From Diplodia intermedia (Eukaryota; Ascomycota; Dothideomycetes; Botryosphaeriales; Botryosphaeriaceae): a DNA stretch of 53,279 bases. The stretch spans positions 1-53,279 of the forward strand of contig JAKEKT010000151.1 in assembly GCA_021495925.1 (NCBI GenBank), in the 5' to 3' direction. The notes under the pieces were generated by a model. The model was not told where the DNA came from, did not search any database, and saw only the letters and a program-made list of their open reading frames with translations. How positions within the stretch are numbered: position 1 is the first letter of the stretch; every line of letters starts with the position of its first letter. Positions 1-11,268 of this stretch are shown here, in pieces. The translations under genes were made by a program, and so were the position numbers.

Positions 1-25
1 GTTTTCTTCTTCTCCTTCTTCTTCC

Positions 26-61
<36 letters not shown>

Positions 62-1985
62 GGCTTGTTGTGGCTTTGCGTTGCTTTTTGTTGCTTGCGT
101 TTTATTGACGGGGTTGGTCTGTCGTCGTGGGAGCTATCGCGGAGTGGGTGTTTGTCGTGTGTTGTATATCCGTGTGTATCCCCGCCCCCTGGGCTTTGGC
201 TTTCGTGAAGTAATATCGGCTCCCGAGTGATGTATCTCATCAGAGTTTAGGTTCGGGATCAGGTTGGTACATCAACCGTCACCGTTCCCTGCGTTTTGGG
301 GAGAAAAGAAAAAAAATTCTTCTTAGCCTCCTAAACATGTGGAGGGGGCATATGAAACTCGATACTCTCCCAATAATTTCAAACTTCGCCATACTTACTT
401 CCATAGCCGCCGAAGACTTCACCAGCGAAAAAAAACTGGGCATTTGCGGCACAGTAAGTTAAGCATTTCATCCTTTTCGCGTGTCTTGGGAAGAGATACT
501 GGCGATCGTCCTTCGTGGGTGGTCGAAATTGACGTCTGCACAGAGAGCGGCAAAGTATACCGCACAAAATACACATAAAATCCAGCTCCCTACGTAGGGA
601 TGGAGGTGGTGCTGTCCTCGGTCAAAAGTATTCGGGATGGCTTCATTTCTTCCGCAACTCACACAGTGGCTGGCAGTCTCGCTTTGGCTCTTCTTTTTTT
701 TGCGTCGTCGTTGAATTTTTTCAAAAACACACCAGATCAAAACTCACGACATGGGACATTTTCCTTTCACACGAATTCCATCCACGCGGGAAGGATTTCT
801 TCCAGCTGCTTTGACAGCCCGACGGCAGGAGGAGGAAGGCCGTAACGAAGTTTCGCTCGAAACCACGCACTCCACAGCGCCCTCCGAGAAGCAAATACGA
901 GTCACAACGATCAGCGGAACACATGTCAGTTGGGAAGAGTCAGTCCACGAGAGCCGGGCAGCACGGGAGACGGCCCACCAAGCCAAAGGTGGTAGGGGCG
1001 GCAAGAGAGAAGCTTTCAACCAGCGCCATCGATCAATCAATCAATCACTCACTCACTCACTCACTCACTCAGCATGATAACGAGGAGCTTCCGCCAACTG
1101 CTATGTGAGGTACGCAAAAAACGATTAAAAAAAAAAAGACGTAACCAAGGCTAAACAAGGCGGCAACACATCATAAAGAGGAGTCTCAAAGACTAAAAAA
1201 AAAGAGAAAAAGGACAAGGGTTCAGGGTCAGGGGAATGGACGGGAAGGGAGGGAGGGAGGGAGCGAGGAAGGGAGAGAAACGCTTCCGAGTACGACTTTC
1301 AGGAGAGAGAGGGGGATGAAGAAAAAAAAAAAAAGACCTGGGCAGCAGGGACAACCAAAATCGGAGAGAAGATCCAGGGCCAACACAAAACAACCAGAGT
1401 TCAATTCTTTGTACAAATCGCATTACGCGCTTTTTTAAGATTGTCGACATGCTGCGTTGGTCTGTGGAGAGAGATATGAGGGAGATGGGGGGGAAAATCA
1501 AAAAAAGGGGGGGATGGAGGTTAACTCGCTCGAGGAAACAAGAGATTTACGAAGGGGTCGGCGCCAGACGGGGAGAGATAAACAAGCATGCGCGTCGTGG
1601 AGAGGAAAAAGAAGGGGAAACGTGCAAGGACCACGCTCCCCCGCCACACAACGAGCCCAAGGCGGATCAAGCACACTGCCGCAACGCAAAGAATAGGACG
1701 CATGCGTGCCAAAGAGTCGGGAAAAAGGTAGAGACCCATGTATTTGATGAATTAACGCCTGCATCAACAGGCAGTGAAAGGAAAAGGAGATGAAACAATA
1801 GGCCAGACTTCTTTGATGATGAGGAAGCGTCAAAAACGATCTGATCAACACGATGCATGATGCCGCTGCTGCAGAGGTGGTATCGGGAGCGCCGGAGATA
1901 AAAGGGAACCAACGACAAAACGCCGGGAGCACAACAGCGCCACGAGCCCGACGGAACCAAACGAGAACACGGTAGGCGTACAATT
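1..1985. other. Left flank, no supported gene
   Basis: I see no protein-coding gene here. Every open frame is short, mostly lacks an ATG and has no recognisable domain. The stretch holds a TTG trinucleotide run near 27-61, a TCAC-type tetranucleotide run around 1029-1072, and purine-rich or poly-A tracts at about 1195-1340 and 1490-1640. The right end must contain the 3' UTR of the ROM2-like gene. The rest may be spacer to a gene outside the window. Confidence 0.5.
27..61 (+). repeat. (TTG)n microsatellite
   Basis: About eleven uninterrupted TTG units, following a pyrimidine-rich lead-in of TTC/TCC units. It is a simple sequence repeat in non-coding flank. Confidence 0.9.
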
Positions 1986-4900
1986 CTACGGCGAGAAGCT
2001 CTGCGCCGGGATCTGCGGCGGCTTCGTCGGCTGCGGCGGGCTCTGCGGGCGCGACCAGAAATCCAGCGATGCGATCGTATCCTCGCCCATCTCGTCTTCG
2101 TACGCATACAGGATCTTGTGAGGCTCAGAGTCAGCATGCAGCCACTTACCGCCAAACGACGCCGGGCCCTTACCTCTCTCGTGGACGAGTGCAGCATCCT
2201 GATGTTCTTCGCCGTCAGGATATGGACCAGCATACCCGTCTCCATGTGCCTGATTTCGATGAAGCTGGGCTCGAAGGCAAGGATGTACGGGTTGAATATC
2301 GCAAACGCCTGCGGCGTGCCCTCCCACGTGATCTTCCAGTCCGGACGCGCCCGCCATCCGTTGCGGTTGACGAAGAACGAGAAGTCCGTGTAGCACAGCA
2401 GGAACTCGGACGAGAGCCGCTCGATGTGGATCGGCTTGATGTTCTCGCGCCGTGCGACAAAGTCCAGAGACGTGTCGGCTTGATCCAACAGCGACTGCGT
2501 CTCGAGCGTCTCGAGCGACACGACTTCAAAGCCCTTGGCGCAGCCAACGCAAAGCTTGGAGCGCAGGAAATGGATCGACGTCGATTCCGTGGGAATGTAG
2601 AATTCCTGTGCTCGCGTTAGTTGCAGCATCGAGTGCGGCCCGGTGCAATCCTACCTTGTAAGGCTTGAGCACGTCCTGGCCACCGGCCAACATCCTGGAG
2701 AAACCCGTCTTCTTCGACTTCTTGCTGATGCCTTCCATGGGCTCGTACACCTTGATCGTCGTCGAGAGGGCTGACGTCTTGACACAGCACACGAGGTGCT
2801 GGCCAACACACACACCGGCCTTGAAGAAGTTGGCATGGCAGATCTTGCGACCCCTTTTGGTCATGGAGCCTTGGTTGTCGTCGGGGTCTAGCGCCTCCAT
2901 GGGATACGAGTACATGGTCTTGTCGGAGAGAACCAGCAGAATCTGGTGCTGCTCCAGGACGTCGATCTGAGTGACCGTCTTGCATTCCAAGACCCGCCTG
3001 GGCTTGATGGAAGCGTCTCTCGGCCTGCGGTCAGCAACGTACACGCCAAAGTCAGTGCCATAGGCCAGCTTCCGGCCACCATCTGCTTCGGCGTCAGCAA
3101 CCAACCTCGCAGACCAAAACGAAAATACTGACCGAGAGGCACGCAGCAATTGACCTTGATGGCCTGGTTGAAGAAGCCTTCGCACACAATCTCCTTGGTG
3201 AAAATATTACTGCGGTCCCTGAGGTTCTTCTGCTGCGTCTGGATGTGCTTCATCCACTTCTCCTGCGAAATCTGCGTCGATGCGTACAGCGTCTGCTCGT
3301 AACCGCCCTTGCCCAGGTGTTTGAAGGTGATCGGGTAGCCCTGTTGTTTATTGTCCGCTTTCGCACCTGCATTCAAATTTGTTTTGTTGGCGCCGAGGCT
3401 TAAGCTGGATGAGGACCGTCTTGCCATACCTTGCTTGGGCAAAACCTCCTCCATTTGCGTAATCACCAGAAGCTCCAGTGGAATTGGTTTCTTGTACACC
3501 TTCATCTCTTCCTTCTTGTTGACCGTCTTTATCCGGACGAGTAGAACCGCGTGGTCGAATAGGTAGGCCTGGATGTCACTGGTGTTATCCGTGGGTGTCT
3601 TCTTCAACGAGCCCTTGAAGATGAGTTGGCGGTTCTCCTCTGTCAGCTTCAAATCCACATATTCACCCGGGCGGAATTTCAGATCCCTGTTAAGCTGCAC
3701 CAAGTTGAAATGGTTCTCCGCCCTTCCTGATTCGACGTTGACCTTCGAAAGCGTGTCCTTGATGATCACAATGGCCTTGGGGATGTCCTCCTTGTCCGGG
3801 TTGTCGTCTGCCGTGTACTTCAGCACGTTCTCGAGCAGAAGCGGATAACGCGCCAATCTGGTTGTCGGCTTGGTGAGGTAACCGTTCAACTCCAGCTTTC
3901 TTGACTCCTTCATCCTCTCAACCTCTTCCACGAACTTTGCGAAGGCCGGGTTCGTCTTCTTCTCGTGTTCGAATTCATACTTGCCGAAGAGCTGGTTTGC
4001 ACCGTACTTGATAAAAGGCCCGAAATGCGGCACGTACTCCCCGAAGATATCTCCGACGTTGTGCACGACGGGCGCCTGTTGTTGTCTGCGCGTCAGGGAT
4101 TCCGCAAGACGGGCGTTGACCTTGTAAACCTCCTGGCAGTTGGAGAAGACGGTGCGGATGAACTTTTCGCGGCGATGCTCCGGGATCGGCGACGTTTGGG
4201 GGTTCCGAAGGGGCTTCATCCAGAAGTCGCGAAGATACTCCAGATCCTTCACGAAGTCTCGCTCCGTGTACATCAGTTCCGAAATAACCTCCTGGCGCTT
4301 CTTCTCCTTGTCGGTGATGCTGTCGGCGATTTCCTTGGACACCGTCATGATCCAGAGCTTCTTCTCCTCGCCGTCGTCCTCTTCGTGGAGACTGGTCTTC
4401 GATTCCTGCTTCTTGAGACCCGGCTGGGGCTTCAGGTTCAACCGTGCCTGCTGTTCCAACCTCCGGGGGCAAGCAATCGAGTAGCACAGCTTATCACGCG
4501 TGCAAGTCGGCGAGTAGCATTCAGTGAGGAGGGTAAAGACGCCGTTGACCTCGGTCGAGTCCTCCATGAGGGTCTCGCGGAATTGGTAGACCTCGGCCTG
4601 CGAATCGCGTAACCGGTGCGCATACGTGACTTCGTGGAAGAACTTTTGCGCATCCAGAGACCGGCCCAAAAGAAGCGCAAGATTTCTGTCCGATGTTCTG
4701 ATGATGTATCCTATGAGCTCCACCGCTTCGGCGCCGGTGAAAGCGCTCTGGTACACCAAACCGTCCTTATCCTTCTCGCCCAACACGATCCTCTCCCGGA
4801 ACACCTCGGCAACCCTGGACAAAAGCGCTGGATACACCAATGGCCGCTCTCGCGGAGCCCCGGCGGCCCCCTGGCGGCCGGAGCCGGACTTGGTTGGCTT

Positions 4901-5788
4901 CAGCGCATTCTCGCCAGCTTCAGACGGTGGGCAGATGGTCGAGGCCATGGACATGGTCCTCTGCGTGCTGAAACTTCCCTGGCTCGGACTTCTTGTCTTC
5001 GTGCCCGGCTGGGGAACGAAAGGCTGCACGGGGCCGGTCGCGGGACGCTCCATGGGCACACCATTGGGCTCCTGCTTCGGACGGTTCGGTATGACGCGCC
5101 CGCTCATGGTCTGGGCGTACTCGTGGTCACGGTTGAAGGACGACAAAGACATGGTTCTCTCGTCGGAGCGCTCGGGCACCACACGTCCGGAAGCGGTCAT
5201 CCTGGCCTGGTTGTTCATGTAGGGAGCCTGGCGGAAGGTGTGGGCGGGGTTCACGTTGTAGCCAGGGGGGTAGATTTGCGGGCGCGGGGCGGAGGCGAGC
5301 GATTGCGAGCGATACGCATCGGAATTCAGGGCCGGACCGGGAGCGCCGGGAGGAAACCTCTGAGGGAGCGGCTTGTTGGCGTAGCCTTGGGGGGGCGGCC
5401 CGCCGCCCATGCGCTGGGGCATGTCGTACGGACGGCGGTCGGGGCGGATGGGCTGCGGCAGGTAGTGGCCTTGGGGCTGGCCGCGGGGAGGAGCTGGGCC
5501 GTTCGGAGGCCCTCTTGGCGGCGGCATGTAGCCGTTGGGCTGGGGTGGGCCGTAGCCGTTGGCCCCGGGCCGCATGGGCGGCATGCGCTGCATCATGTCC
5601 GAGACCTGGCCCGACATGGTGGCGGCGCGGTCCGGCGGGCGCTGGAAGGACTGCGATGTCATTGTCTGCGAGCGACCGTCCTGCGGGCGGGCGCCGAAGA
5701 TGTCGTTGAAGGCGGCATCGCGACCCCCATGGCCGTAACCGGCAGGACGGCCGTAGTCCCTGCCCTGCTGAGCGCTATAGTCTGCCAT
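1986..5788 (-). CDS. ROM2: Rho1 guanine nucleotide exchange factor (ROM2-like)
   Basis: Activates Rho1 by GDP/GTP exchange at the plasma membrane, upstream of cell-wall integrity signalling and glucan synthase. Model: complement of 3133-5788, 2655-3082, 2174-2605, 1986-2123, giving about 1217 aa. The three short introns (50, 49 and about 50 nt) keep phase; the last acceptor could instead be at 2115, costing three residues. Seen in order: a Pro/Gln/Gly-rich disordered N-terminus (about 1-310), a DEP domain (about 314-400), a RhoGEF/DH domain (about 495-680, opening with a 'YTERDFVKDLEYL'-type helix), a PH domain (about 720-850) and a C-terminal citron-homology (CNH) domain including 'YAYEDEMGEDTIASLDFW'. 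This order and length match fungal Rom2/Rgf proteins. The start is the first ATG of the frame. The gene is divergent from VMA11. Confidence 0.93.
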
Positions 5789-6439
5789 GTGGAGCTAGCC
5801 AGCACGGCGATGTGCGAGGAGCAGCGCGGCAGCCCGCTCCTCAGCTGTGGGTGTGGTTGCGTGGCCCTGGGCGGGAGTGAGGGATGCGAGAGGCAGGAGT
5901 GGACGGGGCGGCGTTGGCTTGGATGACCCTGCAGCGATCGGCAGGACGCGCTCGGGGCTCTGTGGACGGGGGCAGGCGTTCAGCGAGCGGTCGGCGGCAG
6001 CACGCGGGGTGGGGTGGGAGGGTTCAGACTTGTCTGCTGGGACGGTGCGGGTGCTCCTGGGAGCGGCCGGGAGAGCGGGCGTGGTCGCGGCTGGGGCACG
6101 ATATCTGTCGTCTAGCGGCCGAGGGGGCTCGAGGGCGCAGGGGCGAGCCGCGGAGCAGCGGGCGCGGCGGATAGCAATGAGCGGGGAGAGAGAGGCAGAG
6201 GGGCAGTCGCTAGATCCGTCGGCCTTGGGCTGGGTTGAGGGACTAGAGGTCGAGGGCCTGGGGTTGTCTCGCGCGAAGAACGCTCCAGGGCTAAGGCCGC
6301 GTGAGTGCCGCCAAAGCGTCCAACCTTGGAGCGTCTCAGCTTGCACCCAAGCACCCACCCCATCACCACCACCACCGCATCCTCGCCGCGCCTCTCCATC
6401 GCCCAGCCCGCCGCTGCACTGCACCGCCGCCTGCACGCC
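5789..6439. promoter_or_regulatory. Divergent promoter region ROM2 / VMA11
   Basis: A 651-bp spacer between two head-to-head start codons, so it must carry both promoters. It is very GC-rich, with a CACCAC-rich pyrimidine stretch just before the VMA11 ATG. I see no clear TATA box. Confidence 0.6.
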
Positions 6440-7262
6440 ATGGAGTCCGACCTGACCCCCAAGTTCGCGCCCTTCTTCGGCATGGTACGTCGCCCGTCCG
6501 TCGAGCAGCACACCGTCAAGCTAACACTCTCCAGGGCGGGATTGCCTTCGCGGTAAGCTTGCTCCCATCGCGCACCGGCCTGCTAATCTCTCGCTGACCC
6601 GCCGGCAAGATGATCTTCGGATGTACGTCGCCCGCAGACTCGATGCAGCCCTCGTCGCTCCCGCAAAGCAGCACCCACTAACAACCGCGCAGGCGCCGGA
6701 GCTGCGTACGGCACGGCCAAGTCTGGCATCGGCATCTCCGGTGTGGGAACCTTCAGGCCCGACCTGATCATGAAGGCAAGCACCGCGCCAGAGCCGCCAG
6801 TGGTGCAGGCGAGCTAACCGCGAGCAGTCGCTCATCCCAGTCGTCATGTCCGGTATCATCGCCGTCTACGCACTGGTCATTGCCGTCCTCATCGCCGGCG
6901 ACATGGGCCCGCCTCCGGGGCAGAACTACAGCTTGTTCAGCGGCTTCATGCATCTTGCGTGCGGCCTGTCTGTGGGCCTGACCGGGACCGCCGCCGGATA
7001 CGCGATTGGCAAAGTGGGAGACATGGTGCGTTTGGAGTCACGGAACACCGGGGGGCGCTCTGTGCTGACTTCATCAGGGTGTGCGCTCGTACATGCAACA
7101 GTCAAGGATCTTCGTTGGCATGGTTCTGATTCTCATTTTCGGCGAAGTCTTGGGCCTCTACGGGTATGCACACACGCAGCGTTGCGAAACCGCAAGGGCG
7201 ACAACTGACGTCTTGGCAGGCTTATCGTCGGTCTGATCCTCAACACTCACAGCAGGGGTTAA
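6440..7262 (+). CDS. VMA11: V-type ATPase proteolipid subunit c' (Vma11)
   Basis: Proteolipid of the membrane V0 proton ring of the vacuolar ATPase. Seven exons: 6440-6484, 6535-6552, 6610-6622, 6693-6775, 6828-7025, 7078-7163, 7220-7262, encoding 161 aa, the usual proteolipid length. Four transmembrane helices are expected. The proton-carrying glutamate is E142, in 'LIFGEVLGLYG' of helix 4. Segments such as 'RPDLIMKSLIPVVMSGI' and 'GFMHLACGLSVG' match the fungus-specific c' paralogue better than subunit c (Vma3). Exons 2 and 3 are only 18 and 13 nt. Intron 4 has a GC donor (AAG|GCAAGC...GAGCAG) with a CTAAC branch site. Each junction restores conserved family sequence in frame, so the fragmented model is well supported. 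Confidence 0.95.
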
Positions 7263-8687
7263 GCAGCTATTCTGATGAAGCATGCGTGGGTTCCCCAGGC
7301 GTCGAGCAGACCCCTGCCAGTGCACGGGTGGCGCACCCTAAGCTGTGCTACGCGGGACTGCACCATCATCATGTAGGTAATTGTATCAGATGTCTGGACG
7401 TCAACGTGAGTCTTGAATGCGCGCAGATCCGTCCAGACGTTAGATCCAATTACCCATGTAGGAAGAGTGTACCGTCTTCGGTGAGCTCAGTAGATATTCT
7501 GCCACCTGCTGTGACCGCCCTAACGCGAGCCAGAAGGCGGTATATGTACGCGAATGTATTGTACGAAGGGAAATAAAGGGAGTTTACGGTTCACATGGCA
7601 AATAAGACAGCGATGCGACGGCACAGCAAACCGAGATTCGTCATGCGGTCAGTGCCCGTGCCGAAGTTCTCATGCAAATAGAGAGATTGAGATCGCGTTT
7701 GAGATGGAAACTCGGGACGGCACTGGCGCTGCGTGCGACAAGAATTGAGCCCACTCGCAGCTGCTCGCAAAGATATTGACGCGGGGTTTGAATCTAACGG
7801 ACGCGTCGAGATTAAATTCAACCACTCCCGTAAGAAGAGTGTCGCGTCTGTGGTGGAGCTTATCTGTCAGCTGTTGTGCCGGGCGGCGCATGGCTTCGGT
7901 CGGCGGCTCGGCAGCAGGTGACGTCGGGACGGGCAGAATAAGCTCTGGAACAAGCCGACAACGCGGCGAACTCTATGTCGAGGGGCCGGTGGATCTCGTT
8001 GCCCAGCACGTCGACCTCGTGCAGTCTGCAGCCGTCCTGGCCTCACGGCGGGCGACAAAGGATTGGGCCACCCGCCTCTGCCTCATCGGTCAGGATTGAC
8101 AGGATCCGGACGCAAATGGGTGTGCTCTGAACACGCCAGATCTTATCGCGGGCTGGAGAGCTTCTGTCACCTGCCGTGCTCGTCCATGGCCCTGAGCACG
8201 GCCGCCGGCCGGCGTGTTCCCGCACGTCATTCCTGCACGGCGCTTCCGCTGGGCCCCCACGCTGCAGGCGCCGGCAGGGTCGAACGGCCGGGCTGGACCA
8301 GACGGCTTGGGCGTGCATGCTGCGGTCCCAGAGGCAGCGGCGGCGCTGAAGACGCCGCTGCACGGCGTAGGGGGCATTGGGGCATTGGGGCGCTGGAGGG
8401 CGGCGTTCACGGCGGATGGGGCGGTGGGCGGGACCGGGGCCTTGTCAGCGGCTGTCAGATGAAGCGTGAAGCGTCATTGCTGAGATTCGCGCCGGCTCAG
8501 GCCCCTCTATCAAAACACAACCCAGAGCGCGACCGCCGGTTTGCATCACCTACCCAGCAGCCCCAGGCCCCGAACCACCGCCCGCCGCTCCCCCGGCCTA
8601 GCACGCGCGATGTGCTGAGCCTCCCACGCACCACGAGATCCAGCAGCGCCCACTTCCGCCCGCAGAGCCTTCGCAAGCGCATCGGCC
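7263..8687. other. Intergenic: VMA11 3' UTR and kinase promoter
   Basis: About 1.4 kb between two genes on the same strand. No open frame shows family motifs or coding-like codon usage. The right half is GC-rich and contains a short direct repeat (GGGGCATT twice) at about 8371-8386. Pyrimidine- and CA-rich sequence just before the kinase ATG probably forms the 5' leader. Confidence 0.5.
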
Positions 8688-10215
8688 ATGGCCGCAGCCG
8701 CGATGCACCACCTCGTCCCGCACAGCATGCGCAGCTCGCACAACGACGACCCACACCACCACTACTCGCAACAGATGGCGCAGCGCGAGCAGGAGAAGCA
8801 CCACCTCGCCGCCTGGGAGGCCGACCGGCAGACGCTCGAGCCCGACGTCGTCGCCCAGGACCCGGCCAAGAAGCGCGTCGGCCACTCGTCGCGCCACCTG
8901 CGCTGCGAGGACTTTGAGCTCATAAAGACTCTGGGCACCGGTATGCGCAATGCCTGCTCTCCGCGCGGCGACACGCCTGCTAAGCCTGTGCCTTGTTAGG
9001 GACGTTTGCGAGAGTCTGGCTTGCGCGCCTGTCCAGCTCTCGGCAAGGCGACGCGGACAAGGTCTTTGCGCTGAAGATCCTCCGCAAGGTCGACGGTATG
9101 CCCTCCAGCACGCCCCGCTCTCCCACGCCACCGCGCCTGACCATGCGCCAGTAATCCGCCTCAAGCAAGTCGAGCATGTGCGCAACGAGCGCAACGTCCT
9201 GGCCGCCGTTGCCGGCCACCCCTTCATCACCACCATGGTCGCCAGTTTCCAGGACCACGACTCCCTCTACATGCTCGTCAGTCGTGCGCACCCGCCGCCC
9301 CCAGCCCGCTCCTGCTGACCGTGCCCGCAGCTCGACTACTGCCCCGGCGGCGAGGTTTTCAGCTACCTGCGCCGCGCCCGTCGCTTCAACGAGCCGACCT
9401 CGCAGTTTTACGCCGCCGAGATTGTGCTGATTTTGGAGTTCCTCCACGAAAAGGAAGGCGTTGCTTACCGAGACCTGAAGCCCGAAAACATCCTCATAGA
9501 CGCCGAGGGCCACCTCAAGCTGGTGGACTTTGGTTTCGCAAAGAAAGTCGAAAACAGTCAGTCGCCATCGCCATGCCGTCCGTGAAGCCTGCTAACCGCG
9601 GTCCAGGGGAAACGTACACATTATGTGGCACTCCCGAATACCTGGCACCGGAAGTAATTAGGAATACGGGTAACGTTTTCTCCACTAGCCTAGTGCGGCT
9701 TTGACGCCCGACTGACGGGAAAACAGGCCACGGCTGCGCCGTTGACTGGTGGGCTTTTGGCATTTTGGTCTACGAATTTCTCGTCGGCCAACCGCCTTTC
9801 TGGGACCAAAACCCCATGAAGATTTATGAGCAGTATGACGACCCGAAGGCTGCGTCACCCTGCATGAAGTTGCGCTGACTTTGCGTGTTGCAGGATTGTC
9901 GAGGGCAGAGTGCGCTTCCCCTCGGCCATGTCGCCGGACGCACGAGACCTAATCAGCAAGCTGTGCACCGTCGACACGTCCAAACGGCTCGGCAACCTCA
10001 AGGGCGGTGCTGCAGCAGTGAAATCGCACCCCTGGTTCCGGCATATCGACTGGGATGCGCTGTACCACCGCAAGGTGCAGGGACCGATTGTACCACATCT
10101 GCGCGGGCCTGCCGATACGCGGAACTTTGACGAGTATGACCCGGAGCCCGAGGGCCGTGCGCCGTACACGGAGGACATGGCCAAGAAGTATGACGAGATG
10201 TTCAAGGACTTCTAG
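8688..10215 (+). CDS. cAMP-dependent protein kinase catalytic subunit (PKA-type)
   Basis: AGC-family Ser/Thr kinase that acts when released by its cAMP-bound regulatory subunit. Seven exons: 8688-8940, 9000-9095, 9152-9276, 9331-9556, 9607-9669, 9727-9832, 9894-10215, encoding 396 aa. Visible motifs are the glycine loop 'LGTGTFARVWLA', the catalytic lysine in 'FALKILRK', the catalytic loop 'YRDLKPEN' (Tyr in place of the usual His), the metal-binding 'DFGFAKK', the activation segment 'TLCGTPEYLAPEV', and the C-terminal hydrophobic motif 'FKDF' ending exactly at the stop, which is diagnostic of PKA within AGC kinases. The His/Gln-rich N-terminal 80 residues are unlikely to be folded. Many filamentous fungi have two PKA catalytic subunits, and I cannot say which one this is. 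A second in-frame ATG lies at 8703. Confidence 0.92.
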
Positions 10216-11268
10216 GACGGGGTCGATGACGCATGAAGCAAAAAGAAAGCAAAAAAAGAAACGACGCAGATTCAAGGTGCGGTGTTGACGAGGGCGCGAA
10301 GAGCAGAGGCAGCATCGCAATGCCTACGACGACCACGAGCGATCGATCTCTGTACTCAACGGTGTTTTACGGGTGGGCTTGGGCGGCTTGATACCTTTTG
10401 GAATCATCACGTACATTGGGTACAGCATTAAATACTTTGTTTTTCGTTATTGTTTCCTTTTTATTGTCACGGCAGACGCTGTACAGTGTACCTAACTAGT
10501 CTTAGTTGCCGTAGTACTCTCCTTTGCTCGGGTCCGGGGTATTGCAAGCTAGTAGTAGTAGATGTGAGAGCAAGGACGAGCATCAGATACGACGAATGAA
10601 TGCGTGGAGTTCTGGTTGACTTTGGATTCCCATCGCCTGACGAGCTACAGAGTCAGGTGGTCATCTGATGGTTTAGGTACGAGTCGGTTAGCTTGGGCTG
10701 ACGTCGTTGAGGGTCTGTCCTGATGGACGCTACTGCCATCCATTCTCACCGTTGCGATACTAAGCGAGTCGTTGGATTCGACGAGGCCGGGGGCGAGGTG
10801 TGTCTGCCGGTTTCCAGGCCGAGACCGAATAACACGTGGATGTTCTGGGCAGCAGGGTCGGAAAGCCGGGTCGGTATGGCGGCAGTGCAACACCAGCTAG
10901 TGTAGGGATCTGCCATGCAAGATCGATCCCAACAACTGGACGTGTCAAGTCAGCAAGCTCATGGGGGTGGGTGTATAAGCCGGCCACCACTTGCCTGATC
11001 GGGCAGTTCGGTGGGAAGCGAGCCAACCCCGCGCCTTCGCTCGCCCGTTGCCGGAACCCCGCATCCTTGACCACGCCCTGTTTTGCTCTGCCACGCTGCC
11101 CACTCGCTCCACTCCGCTGATATCCGCTCCGCATTGTGGCACCATGCCTCGCTCGCATTACCCGAGGCCGCAGCTCGCCCCCTCCCGCCGCTGGCTGCCA
11201 CTCAAGGCCCAGCGCTGTGCCCGTCGACCATCCATGCCGCCTCCCGTTCGAGTTCCTCTCCCGCCATC
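10216..11268. other. Intergenic between kinase and acyl-CoA synthetase
   Basis: About 1 kb without a supported gene. It holds the kinase 3' UTR (T-rich tract near 10436-10468) and the promoter of the downstream gene. A weak GTATAAG element near 10972 lies about 300 bp before that ATG. The reading frame upstream of 11269 is open but has no earlier ATG. Confidence 0.45.

Noticed and set aside
6776..6827. Reading through VMA11 intron 4 or using a later GT donor
   Set aside because: Both options insert non-family residues between the conserved LIMK and SLIPVVMSG segments. The GC-AG intron restores the family sequence exactly.
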